A DNA stretch of 64,000 nucleotides from positions 1,612,001-1,676,000 of the forward strand of contig JACJYZ010000002.1 in assembly GCA_020635855.1 (NCBI GenBank), given 5' to 3'. How positions within the stretch are numbered: position 1 is the first letter of the stretch; each line of letters begins with the position of its first letter. The notes under the pieces are model-generated. The model saw only the letters and a list, made by a program, of their open reading frames with translations. It made no database searches and had not been told where the DNA came from. Shown one piece after another: positions 34,102 through 41,928 of this stretch. The DNA is from Flavobacteriales bacterium (GTDB lineage: Bacteria; Bacteroidota; Bacteroidia; JACJYZ01). A program made the position numbers and the translations under genes.

Positions 34102-34962
34102 ATGAAAAAAACCGCATTGTTTCTATTCGCCGCCTGCATGACGGGCAGCCTTTCCGCACAGGATCTTCCCGCCCCGAGTCCCGCCGCCAAGGTGGAACAA
34201 CGGGTCGGCCTCACCGGTATATCCGTTGTTTATTCAAGTCCGGCCGTGAAAGGCCGCCAGATCTGGGGCGGACTCGTGCCCTACGGAGAAGTATGGAGAA
34301 CCGGCGCCAACAAAGCCACCCAGGTGACCTTCAGCGACGATGTAACCGTAGCAGGTCAGGCTGTGAAGGCAGGATCCTATGCCCTGTTCACCATCCCCGG
34401 CGAAAGCGAGTGGACCGTGATCCTGAGCAGCAACACCGAACAATGGGGTTCCGGCAGCTACAAACAGGAAGAGGATGTGCTTCGCATCCAGGCCACACCT
34501 TCAGAGGTTCCGATGCGCGAACGCATGACCTTCGTGTTCAACAACACCACCGATAAAAGCACCGAGCTGACGCTGGAATGGGAAAAGCTGGCTGTGGCCA
34601 TCCCCATCGGTGTGGATGTGGAAGCCAAAGCGCAGAAGAACATCGAGGAAGCCCTGGCCAATGCCAAGGCCGACGACTGGCAGGTATACCGCAACGCCGC
34701 ACGTTATTCGGTGCAGTCGGGCAAGAACCTCGACAAGGCCCTGGATTGGATCAACAAAGCCATCTCCATTAAAAACGACAGCTGGCTGGTACATTCCGTG
34801 AAGGCCGATGTGCTGGCTGCCCTGGGAAAACACAAGGAAGCCATTGAATCCAACAAGAAAGCCATTGAACTGGGTGAAGCCGAAGCCAAACAGAACGGCG
34901 AGAAATTCGCTTACAAATCCGACCTTGAAAAAGAGATCGAGACCTGGAAATCGGCAAAATAA
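34102..34962 (+). CDS. DUF2911 domain protein with C-terminal TPR segment
   Basis: 286 residues: signal peptide (cleavage near LSAQ, residue 20), then a DUF2911 domain (about 35-165) recognised by VVYSSPAVKGRQIWGGLVPY, GEVWRTGANKATQVTFSDDV, AGSYALFTIPGESEWTVIL and a WGSGSY motif. The C-terminal 100 residues form one to two TPR-like hairpins (ALDWINKAISIKNDSWLVHS, EAIESNKKAIELGE). DUF2911 proteins are abundant exported proteins of Bacteroidota with no assigned biochemical role. Bounded by its own promoter and a terminator. Confidence 0.9.
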   Translation: MKKTALFLFAACMTGSLSAQDLPAPSPAAKVEQRVGLTGISVVYSSPAVKGRQIWGGLVPYGEVWRTGANKATQVTFSDDVTVAGQAVKAGSYALFTIPGESEWTVILSSNTEQWGSGSYKQEEDVLRIQATPSEVPMRERMTFVFNNTTDKSTELTLEWEKLAVAIPIGVDVEAKAQKNIEEALANAKADDWQVYRNAARYSVQSGKNLDKALDWINKAISIKNDSWLVHSVKADVLAALGKHKEAIESNKKAIELGEAEAKQNGEKFAYKSDLEKEIETWKSAK

Positions 34963-34978
34963 ATAACACATAAACAAA

Positions 34979-35008
34979 GGCCGCTGCCCCTTACAGGCAG
35001 CGGTTTTT
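34979..35008 (+). terminator. Intrinsic terminator after the DUF2911 gene
   Basis: CCGCTGCC (34981-34988) and GGCAGCGG (34996-35003) pair perfectly around CCTTACA, followed by TTTTT. Confidence 0.9.
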
Positions 35009-35009
35009 G

Positions 35010-35017
35010 TATTTTTG
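35010..35017 (+). promoter_or_regulatory. -7 box TATTTTTG of uvrB
   Basis: A full TAnnTTTG match, ending 5 bases before the uvrB ATG and directly after the upstream terminator; would give a leaderless mRNA. Confidence 0.5.
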
Positions 35018-35022
35018 CAGTT

Positions 35023-37056
35023 ATGCCTTTCGAACTCGTATCCGACTTTAAGCCTACCGGCGACCAACCCGAAGCCATCCGCCAGCTGTGCGAAGGCATT
35101 CGTCGTGGCGACCCGGCACAAGCCCTGCTGGGCGTTACCGGCTCGGGAAAAACATTCACCATTGCCAATGTGGTGAAGGAACTGCAGCGCCCTACCCTTA
35201 TCCTGAGCCACAACAAAACCCTGGCCGCCCAGTTGTACGGTGAGTTCAAAACCTTCTTCCCCAACAACGCGGTGGAGTATTTCGTGTCCTATTACGACTA
35301 CTACCAGCCCGAGGCCTACATGCCCACCACCGATACCTATATTGAAAAAGACTTATCTATCAATGACGAGATCGAGAAGCTGCGACTGAGCACCACCACC
35401 GCCTTGCTTTCCGGTCGCCGGGATGTGCTGGTGGTGTCATCTGTTTCCTGTATTTATGGCATTGGTAACCCCGACGACTTCGGCGAGAACGTGACCGAGA
35501 TCCGCGCCGGACAAACCATCGCACGGAACAAGCTGCTGCACCAACTGGTGAATGCACTCTATGCCCGCACCGAAGGCGACTTCGAGCGGGGGCACTTCCG
35601 GGTGAAGGGAGATACCCTGGATATCTACCCCGCCTATGCCGACCTCGCCTACCGGGTGAGCTTCTGGGGCGATGAGATCGAAAAGATCGAGTCGTTCGAA
35701 CCCGCATCCGGCATTACCCTGGAAAAGTTCGATCAGGTGAAGATCTACCCGGCCAATATCTTCGTGACCACCAAAGAACGGTTGCAGCAATCCATCTTCC
35801 AGATCCAGGAAGACATGGTGAAACAGGTGGATTACTTCAGGGAAACCGGCCGCAACCTGGAAGCCAAACGCCTGGAAGAACGTGTTACGTACGACCTGGA
35901 GATGATGCGGGAACTCGGGTACTGCTCAGGTATCGAGAACTATTCCCGCTACTTCGACGGCCGATCATCAGGGTCACGCCCCTTCTGCCTCATTGATTAT
36001 TTCCCGGATGATTTCCTGATGGTGATTGATGAAAGCCACGTGACCATTCCCCAAATCCGGGGCATGTACGGTGGCGACCGATCCAGAAAAGAAAACCTGG
36101 TGGAATACGGATTCCGCCTGCCTGCCGCCCTTGATAACCGTCCCCTTCAGTTTGATGAATTCGAATCACTTGCCCCGCAAACCATCTTTGTAAGTGCTAC
36201 CCCGGGCGACTATGAACTGGAGAAAAGTGAAGGAACCGTGGTGGAACAGATCATCCGCCCGACCGGACTGCTCGACCCCGTGATTGATGTGCGGCCGTGC
36301 CAAAACCAGATCGACGACCTGCTGGATGCCGTGGGTGAAGTGACCAAACGGGGTGAACGCGTGCTGGTGACCACCCTCACCAAACGCATGGCGGAAGAAC
36401 TGGCCAAGTATATGTCGAACCTCAACATCCGTTGTCGCTATATCCACTCCGAAGTGGATACACTCGACCGCGTGGAAATCCTGCGCGACCTGAGGTTGGG
36501 TAAGTTCGATGTGCTCATCGGGATCAACCTGCTGCGGGAAGGACTTGACCTGCCCGAAGTAAGCCTGGTGGCAATCCTGGATGCCGACAAGGAAGGCTTC
36601 CTTCGTTCGGAAAGATCCCTGACGCAGACCGCAGGTCGTGCTGCACGTAACATCAACGGACTGGTGATCATGTATGCCGATAAGATCACCGAGTCGATGC
36701 AGAAAACGATTGACGAGACGAACCGCCGTCGCGCCAAGCAAATGGCATACAACGAGGCGAACGGACTGGTACCACAGGCCATCATCAAATCACGCGAACA
36801 GATCCTCGCCCAGTCGACCCTCGGCAAAGGTGCCCGGAAAGAGCATGTCTACGAGAAGCAGGAAACGACAATTGTCAGCGCCGCCGACCCGGCCACGGCT
36901 TACATGAAAAAGGAAGATTGGGAAAAGGTGATCCGGCAGGCGCGCAAGCAGATGGAAACCGCTGCAAGGGAATTGAATTTCGTGGATGCAGCCAGGTACC
37001 GGGATGAGTTGTTTGCGTTGGAAGCCGCGTTCAGGGAGAAGTTCAAGGGCGGTTGA
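35023..37056 (+). CDS. uvrB: Excinuclease ABC subunit B
   Basis: 677 residues. Damage-verifying helicase-like subunit of nucleotide excision repair. Walker A GVTGSGKT (37-44), the beta-hairpin region YYDYYQPEAYMP that probes DNA, the DESH box VIDESHVTIPQ, helicase motifs SATPGDYEL, VLVTTLTKRMAEEL, GINLLREGLDLPEVSLV and TQTAGRAARNI, and a C-terminal UVR domain (LRKQMETAARELNFVDAARY-like) that contacts UvrC. Full length for the family. Transcribed alone. Confidence 0.98.
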   Translation: MPFELVSDFKPTGDQPEAIRQLCEGIRRGDPAQALLGVTGSGKTFTIANVVKELQRPTLILSHNKTLAAQLYGEFKTFFPNNAVEYFVSYYDYYQPEAYMPTTDTYIEKDLSINDEIEKLRLSTTTALLSGRRDVLVVSSVSCIYGIGNPDDFGENVTEIRAGQTIARNKLLHQLVNALYARTEGDFERGHFRVKGDTLDIYPAYADLAYRVSFWGDEIEKIESFEPASGITLEKFDQVKIYPANIFVTTKERLQQSIFQIQEDMVKQVDYFRETGRNLEAKRLEERVTYDLEMMRELGYCSGIENYSRYFDGRSSGSRPFCLIDYFPDDFLMVIDESHVTIPQIRGMYGGDRSRKENLVEYGFRLPAALDNRPLQFDEFESLAPQTIFVSATPGDYELEKSEGTVVEQIIRPTGLLDPVIDVRPCQNQIDDLLDAVGEVTKRGERVLVTTLTKRMAEELAKYMSNLNIRCRYIHSEVDTLDRVEILRDLRLGKFDVLIGINLLREGLDLPEVSLVAILDADKEGFLRSERSLTQTAGRAARNINGLVIMYADKITESMQKTIDETNRRRAKQMAYNEANGLVPQAIIKSREQILAQSTLGKGARKEHVYEKQETTIVSAADPATAYMKKEDWEKVIRQARKQMETAARELNFVDAARYRDELFALEAAFREKFKGG

Positions 37057-37067
37057 TGTGAGCGTGG

Positions 37068-37210
37068 GGAGTTAATGGTTAATGGTTAATAGTTAATGGT
37101 GGCCAGATGTCATTGACACAACCGGAGGGAGTTATTTACCGCACAGCCCCATTACGCGACTGAAAGGAGCCCTTTACAGCGTAGCACATTCACGCGACCA
37201 TCGGGAGCCA
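37068..37210 (+). repeat. Bipartite element, locus 3: GGTTAAT heptad head plus three 38-bp units
   Basis: The head GTTAATGGTTAATGGTTAAT (37071-37100) is followed by GGCCAG and units beginning ACACAACCGGAGGGAG (37116), ACGCGACTGAAAGGAG (37154) and ACGCGACCATCGGGAG (37192), exactly 38 bases apart. Confidence 0.7.
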
Positions 37211-37217
37211 TATCAGC

Positions 37218-37247
37218 AAAAAAAAAGCAGCAGTATACACCGCTGCC
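37218..37247 (-). terminator. Terminator of the 44-residue lipoprotein gene
   Basis: On the minus strand GCAGC (37246-37242) and GCTGC (37231-37227) pair around a 10-base loop and are followed by nine T; 23 bases after the stop codon at 37270. Confidence 0.75.
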
Positions 37248-37269
37248 TTCCCTTAAAATTTTGTTCTGT

Positions 37270-37404
37270 TTACCAGGACATGAAGTTGGTTGACATCTTC
37301 GTCCGCTTGGTCTTGGGGTGCTTGCTTCCGCACCCGGAAAAGATCGCCATGGTAAATGTCAACAGACAGGCCATCGCCACCAAACGCAGGGTTCTGTTAT
37401 TCAT
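37270..37404 (-). CDS. Small putative lipoprotein (44 residues)
   Basis: A short frame that gene callers would drop. It reads MNNRTLRLVAMACLLTFTMA, then the lipobox FSGC with C25, and a basic mature tail (GSKHPKTKRTKMSTNFMSW). A signal, a lipobox, a stop and a strong terminator in correct order make it credible. It lies between two bipartite repeat elements. Small lipoproteins of this kind are common in Bacteroidota, with no known role. No convincing TAnnTTTG box was found; TATATTGG (about 37446-37453, minus) is the nearest. Confidence 0.65.
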   Translation of the reverse strand: MNNRTLRLVAMACLLTFTMAIFSGCGSKHPKTKRTKMSTNFMSW

Positions 37405-37483
37405 CGTCGTCTACTCTTAGGGGGTTTAACATTACTTTACGCCAATATAGCTACTTGGAAAGACAAATTCAAGTTTTGGGGGT

Positions 37484-37697
37484 GTTGGTTATTGGTTATT
37501 GGTTATTGGTTGATGGTTGATGGTTATTGGTTGCCGGATGTCATTGACACGACCGGAGGGAGCCACTGACCGCGCAGCTTACTGACACGAACGCAGTGAG
37601 TCATTTACCATTTACGCTTCTGAAAGGAGCTATTGACGGCGCAGCCTATTCCGGGGTGTTAACTTGAGACTTGCGACTTGAAACTCGCGACTCCCCG
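37484..37697 (+). repeat. Bipartite element, locus 4, followed by TTGAGAC heptads
   Basis: The head GGTTATT GGTTATT GGTTATT GGTTGAT GGTTGAT GGTTATT (37488-37530) precedes units at 37547 (ACACGACCGGAGGGAG), 37585 (ACACGAACGCAGTGAG, 38 bases on) and 37614 (ACGCTTCTGAAAGGAG, shortened by 9). CTTGAGA-type heptads follow at 37666-37695. Confidence 0.7.
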
Positions 37698-37706
37698 AAG
37701 GGGCCC

Positions 37707-38351
37707 CTACTTGTCTTTCGACATCTTCTCCGAAATCTTTTCCAGCGTATAGGCCAGGTCGGCTGAGTGGATGTTGATGTAGGGAAAGTCCTTGCCCGAT
37801 GACCGGTCATGGATATAAAAGGCGATGTTGTATCCCGGTGGCACATAAAATCCCTGCAGGGTGGTGGTGCTGCGGTAGTACACATATTTGTGGCGCATCA
37901 CATAGCGGAACTTGTCAACCGGAAATTCGGCGGTGTCCTTGGATGTTGCCACATCGCTGTTGACGATGAAATGGGAAACCTTGTTGGTATCCATGGCGTT
38001 GCTGATAAAACCGTTGTACTTGTCGAGGTTGTCGTTGGTCTCTTCAATCTTGGTCTTGATCATGTCACGCTTTTCGTAGTCGAAGTTCACATCGGCATCA
38101 ATGCCGGTGGAGGCACCCTTGGACTTGTCCGCCTTGTCAATGGCGTAACTACTGAGGTCACGTTCCTCGTCCAGGGTTTCGGGGTCGAGGTATTCAAACC
38201 GTTCTACCAGGATCTTGTACCTGTAAAAATCGCCTGGGAGAGATTCTTTCTTTACTTTTTTCCAGCTGGTTTGTCCGGAGACAAAACCGCCCATCAAGCT
38301 GAGGGCCACCATAAATGCCAGCCCTTTTCCGGGTTTCAACAAGGATTTCAT
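37707..38351 (-). CDS. Secreted protein of unknown function
   Basis: 214 residues with a signal peptide (GLAFMVALSLMGGFVSGQ). The mature part is mixed alpha/beta, with acidic and lysine-rich middle (ERDLSSYAIDKADKSKG) and aromatic C-terminal strands (FRYVMRHKYVYYRSTTTLQG, YNIAFYIHDRSSGKDFPYIN). No domain recognised. The frame opens one codon earlier with TTG; the ATG at 38351 is used. Divergent from the START-like gene. Repeat tracts lie directly downstream. Confidence 0.7.
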   Translation of the reverse strand: MKSLLKPGKGLAFMVALSLMGGFVSGQTSWKKVKKESLPGDFYRYKILVERFEYLDPETLDEERDLSSYAIDKADKSKGASTGIDADVNFDYEKRDMIKTKIEETNDNLDKYNGFISNAMDTNKVSHFIVNSDVATSKDTAEFPVDKFRYVMRHKYVYYRSTTTLQGFYVPPGYNIAFYIHDRSSGKDFPYINIHSADLAYTLEKISEKMSKDK

Positions 38352-38606
38352 CAAACTGTGCTTTTTCGTCGTGAAGCCTGAAATTTACAAACTTTATTCC
38401 ATTCTTCCAGTTCCGGCGCCCATCCCCCTTTCTCCGGCCTCCATAATCTGCCTCAAAAACACCCCGGTTTCGTCTATGAGTTATCCACAATTTAACCCTT
38501 GATAAGTGGGTGTTTTTTTATCCGCTTTTCGAATACCTTTTTATTATATTGCGAAGGCCACTTAAATTTTTACCTGCAGTCCGTGCACTTATCCAAATCG
38601 TCACCT

Positions 38607-38990
38607 ATGTCCAAGAAAGAGCGCTATTCCCTTGAATTCATCGTCAAATCCAGTCCCAAAATTCTGTTCAATTGCATCAGCACCCCCAGCGGCTTGTCCG
38701 AATGGTTTTCCGATGATGTGAATGTGCGTGACCAGATATATACCTTTTTATGGGATGGAGATGAACAACAGGCGGAGTTACTGGACATCAAACCCAACGA
38801 GAGCATTCGCTTCCATTGGCTGGATGATGAAGACCCGGACACCTATTTCGAATTCCGCATCGCCAAGGACGACCTCACCGGAGAAATCGCCCTGGTGGTG
38901 ACCGACCATGCCGACAAAGCGGAAAAGGACGAAGCCATGCGGCTGTGGAATTCTCAGATCCACGACCTGATGCATGTCATCGGTTCCTGA
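38607..38990 (+). CDS. START-like / SRPBCC domain protein
   Basis: 127 residues. A small START-like domain: KKERYSLEFIVKSSPKILFN, then STPSGLSEWFSDDVNVRDQI, IRFHWLDDEDPDTYFEFRIA and a C-terminal helix LWNSQIHDLMHVIG. This AHSA1-related family is found in nearly all Bacteroidota, usually next to an LptF/LptG permease gene as here. Ligand and role are unknown. The frame extends to 38499, but ATG 38607 begins the conserved domain. Confidence 0.88.
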   Translation: MSKKERYSLEFIVKSSPKILFNCISTPSGLSEWFSDDVNVRDQIYTFLWDGDEQQAELLDIKPNESIRFHWLDDEDPDTYFEFRIAKDDLTGEIALVVTDHADKAEKDEAMRLWNSQIHDLMHVIGS

Positions 38991-39022
38991 CCTCCCCCAC
39001 CCTTATTCTGGCACCCGAATTG

Positions 39023-39030
39023 TATCTTTG
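39023..39030 (+). promoter_or_regulatory. -7 box TATCTTTG of the lptF/G-type gene
   Basis: A full TAnnTTTG match 71 bases upstream of the ATG at 39102. No clear -33 box. Confidence 0.5.
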
Positions 39031-39101
39031 CCAGCCTGTGATGAACCGGTGGCAGAAATAACCCCGTTGTTCACGCCTGACAATTCACGAAATTAGCCGG
39101 C

Positions 39102-40529
39102 ATGAAAAAGTTAGATCAGTTGATGGTGAAGTCCTACCTGGGGCCCTTCGTGCTGACCTTCTTCATTGCACTCTTCATGCTGGTGATGCAGTTCCTGTGG
39201 AAGTATGTGGATGACCTCGTAGGGAAAGGACTGGAAGCAAACGTGATCGCCGAACTCCTCATGTATGCCTCCGCCAGCCTGGTGCCCATGGCCCTCCCGC
39301 TGGCCATCCTGCTGTCCAGCATCATGGTGTTCGGAAACCTGGGCGAGAAGTACGAGCTGGCCGCCTGCAAGTCGGCGGGTATTTCCGTTCAGCGACTCAT
39401 GCGGCCGCTGACCATCGTGGCCCTGATCATCAGCGGATGCGCTTTCTACTTTGCCAACAACATCCTCCCCATCGCCAACCTGAAAATGGCCACCCTGATT
39501 TGGGATGTGCAGCAGAAAAGCCCCGCCCTCAACATCAAGGAAGGCATCTTTTACGCGGGCATCGAAGGGTATACCATTCGGGTGGGTAAAAAAGGTCCGA
39601 ACGGGAAGCTGAACGACATCATGATCTATGACCATACCGAAAGGCAGGGAAATGTGAAACTGGTGATCGCAGATTCCGGTCGCATGGCCATGACCGAAGA
39701 CGAGCGCTACCTCCTGGTTGAACTGTACAACGGAAGCAGCTATGAGGAAATGGATAAGGCTGTCCGATCGCGCCGGCACAATTTCCCCTTCGTGCGTTCG
39801 CAATTCAAGAAAGAGGAAATTCGCTTCGATCTGTCTTCATTCGCCTTCATGCGTTCGGACGAAGACATGTTCAAGGACAAGTACACGATGATGAATATCA
39901 CCCAGCTGACCCGCCAGATGGACACCCTGAAGGAAAGCATGGTGGAACGGGTGGATGAGTTTAACAAAGGACTGGTGAGCAGCTACAACAAACGCATGAA
40001 CATCCCCGACAGCCTGGTGCAGTCTGATACCATGCTGGTGCTTACCCATACGAACATCCTCGACAACGTACCCACCGGCGACCGGGTGAAGGTGCTGCAA
40101 ACGGCAGGTAACCTGGCCCGGAGCGCCAAGGCCTATACCGAGATCACCAAAGACGACCTGGAGGTGCGGTACAAGAACCTGATCCGCCACAAGATCGAAT
40201 ACCACCGCAAGTTCACACTTACCACCGCCTGCCTGGTGCTGTTCTTCATCGGCGCACCCTTGGGTGCCATCATCAGAAAAGGTGGATTGGGTATGCCCGT
40301 GGTGGTGGCTGTGGGTTTCTTCCTGTTGTACTACCTCACCTCCATCACCGGAGAGAAATTCTCCAGGGAAGCCGTGATCGCACCTGCCGTTGGCATGTGG
40401 ATTTCCACCACTATTCTGCTGCCGATCGGCATCTTCCTGACCGCCAAGGCCACTACTGATTCCGGACTGCTGAGCGCCGAAGCGTGGCTGAAATTCCTGA
40501 CCCGCATCTTCAAAAGAAAAAACAAGTGA
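39102..40529 (+). CDS. LptF/LptG family permease
   Basis: 475 residues. Membrane subunit of the lipopolysaccharide export ABC system, moving LPS from the inner membrane to the periplasmic bridge. Three N-terminal membrane helices (FVLTFFIALFMLVMQFL, LVPMALPLAILLSSIMVFG, LTIVALIISGCAFYFAN), a periplasmic beta-rich domain (about 130-345), and three C-terminal helices (FTLTTACLVLFFIGAPLGAI, MPVVVAVGFFLLYYLT, MWISTTILLPIGIFLTA). The GAPLGAIIRKGG loop is a family mark. LptF and LptG cannot be told apart here. The following glycosyltransferase gene overlaps its stop. Confidence 0.94.
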   Translation: MKKLDQLMVKSYLGPFVLTFFIALFMLVMQFLWKYVDDLVGKGLEANVIAELLMYASASLVPMALPLAILLSSIMVFGNLGEKYELAACKSAGISVQRLMRPLTIVALIISGCAFYFANNILPIANLKMATLIWDVQQKSPALNIKEGIFYAGIEGYTIRVGKKGPNGKLNDIMIYDHTERQGNVKLVIADSGRMAMTEDERYLLVELYNGSSYEEMDKAVRSRRHNFPFVRSQFKKEEIRFDLSSFAFMRSDEDMFKDKYTMMNITQLTRQMDTLKESMVERVDEFNKGLVSSYNKRMNIPDSLVQSDTMLVLTHTNILDNVPTGDRVKVLQTAGNLARSAKAYTEITKDDLEVRYKNLIRHKIEYHRKFTLTTACLVLFFIGAPLGAIIRKGGLGMPVVVAVGFFLLYYLTSITGEKFSREAVIAPAVGMWISTTILLPIGIFLTAKATTDSGLLSAEAWLKFLTRIFKRKNK

Positions 40530-41704
40530 AGCTGCTGGTCATACTGCCCAGGGTGCCATGGCCGCTGGAAAAGGGCGACAAGCTGAGGGCGTACCACATG
40601 CTCAGGCATCTTTCCAAAGACTTCGAGATCACCCTCGTGGCGCTGAACGACGAGGGCAACAAGCGGGATGCCATCCCCCATTTGCAACCCTACTGCCAAC
40701 ACATCGAGATCATCCGGCTGTACAAACCCATGATCTACCTCCGCCTGATCCGCTGCTTCCTGTTCGGCTCCCTGCCGCTGCAGGTACAATGGTTTCTGGA
40801 TGGAAAGGCAAAGAAGAAGATCCGCCGGCTGATCGCCAGCACCCAGCCCGACCGCATCTTCTGTCAGCTGATCCGCACGTCGGAATACGTGCGGGACATT
40901 CCGGATATCCCCAAGGTGCTGGACTACATGGACGTGTTCTCCAAAGGCATGGACCGCCGGGCACAAACCGCTCCCGCCTACCAGAAGCCTGTTTTGCACA
41001 TGGAGTACAAACGCCTGCTGAAGTACGAGCACAATGTGTTCAGCGATTTCCAGGCGCACATGATCATCTCATCGCAGGACCGCAACCTGATCGTACATCC
41101 CGACAAGCATTCCATTCACGTGGTGCCCAACGGTGTGGACACCGAATTCTTCCACCCCATGCAGGCCGCCAAAGACTACGACGTGCTGTTCAACGGCAAC
41201 ATGAGCTATCCGCCCAACGTGGAAAGTGCCGAGTTCCTGGTGAACGAAGTGCTGCCCCTGCTGAAGGAAACCCGCCCCGACCTGAAGATCCTGATCTCCG
41301 GCGCCACGCCCTCACCCCGGGTGAAGCAGCTGGCAGGTACATCGGTAACGGTGACCGGTTGGGTGGAAGACATCCGCGAAAGCTTTGCCCGGTCGAAGAT
41401 GCTGGTGGCGCCCATGCAACTCAGCATCGGACTGCAGAACAAACTGCTGGAGGCCATGTCCATGAAGATCCCCTGCATCACCTCCCCCCTGGCCAACAAC
41501 GCCCTTCAGGCGCCGGAAGGCTCTTGTATCCTGGTGGCTGCCGACGCCCCTGCCTATGCCCGTCACATCCTGCATTTGCTGGATCACCCCGAGCAAGCCG
41601 AACGCATGGCCGAAGAAGCCTATGCCTTCATCCGGCAGAAGTTCAGGTGGGAAGCCGTTGCGCAGGAAGTGGCGCAGGTAATCCGGCAGGCCCGCACCCC
41701 CTGA
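40526..41704 (+). CDS. Family 1/4-type glycosyltransferase
   Basis: 392 residues. GT-B fold: N-terminal LLVILPRVPWPLEKGDKLRA with the R-A-Y-H acceptor-side motif, C-terminal HVVPNGVDTEFFHP, YDVLFNGNMSYPPNVESAEF, LKILISGATPSPRVKQLA, VTVTGWVEDIRESFARSKML and the nucleotide-sugar site PMQLSIGLQNKLLEAMSMKI. It transfers a sugar to an unknown acceptor, perhaps in cell-surface glycan synthesis, given co-expression with the LPS permease. The frame opens at GTG 40484, but GTG 40526 overlaps the permease TGA (GTGA), the classic coupled start, and begins at the conserved strand. Confidence 0.9.
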   Translation: MKLLVILPRVPWPLEKGDKLRAYHMLRHLSKDFEITLVALNDEGNKRDAIPHLQPYCQHIEIIRLYKPMIYLRLIRCFLFGSLPLQVQWFLDGKAKKKIRRLIASTQPDRIFCQLIRTSEYVRDIPDIPKVLDYMDVFSKGMDRRAQTAPAYQKPVLHMEYKRLLKYEHNVFSDFQAHMIISSQDRNLIVHPDKHSIHVVPNGVDTEFFHPMQAAKDYDVLFNGNMSYPPNVESAEFLVNEVLPLLKETRPDLKILISGATPSPRVKQLAGTSVTVTGWVEDIRESFARSKMLVAPMQLSIGLQNKLLEAMSMKIPCITSPLANNALQAPEGSCILVAADAPAYARHILHLLDHPEQAERMAEEAYAFIRQKFRWEAVAQEVAQVIRQARTP

Positions 41705-41721
41705 TTGCATCGCGGTTTTCG

Positions 41722-41729
41722 TATCTTTG
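41722..41729 (+). promoter_or_regulatory. -7 box TATCTTTG, possible distal promoter of ribBA
   Basis: A full TAnnTTTG match, but 199 bases upstream of ribBA, with the octad hairpin 41787-41880 inside the predicted leader. Confidence 0.45.
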
Positions 41730-41786
41730 TACCCGGATAAAGAAATGCTTTCCGAGAAGGTGACTTTGTTGAGCTGAAGGTCTGAA

Positions 41787-41880
41787 TGCCACGAAGGCAC
41801 AAAGACACGAAGGGTTGCCGGGAAATATTCTGTGATTGCACGTAACGAATCTTTGTGCCTTGGTGTCTTTGTGGCAATAA
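41787..41880. repeat. Octad-repeat hairpin (GCCACRAAG family), copy 4
   Basis: The left arm GCCACGAAGGCACAAAGACA (41790-) and the right arm CTTTGTGCCTTGGTGTCTTT (to 41870) are inverted and nearly perfect, with a loop of about 35 bases. It lies in the ribBA leader. Confidence 0.7.
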
Positions 41881-41928
41881 AAACACGCCGCTGCAGACCG
41901 TGAATTTACAAGTTGAACATAAACCGCA

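Noticed and set aside
40484..40525. N-terminal extension of the glycosyltransferase
   Set aside because: It overlaps the permease coding sequence; GTG 40526 in the GTGA overlap fits better.
41730..41928. FMN riboswitch upstream of ribBA
   Set aside because: The conserved FMN aptamer segments (AGGGGCGG-like and CCCGCGAGC-like) are absent.
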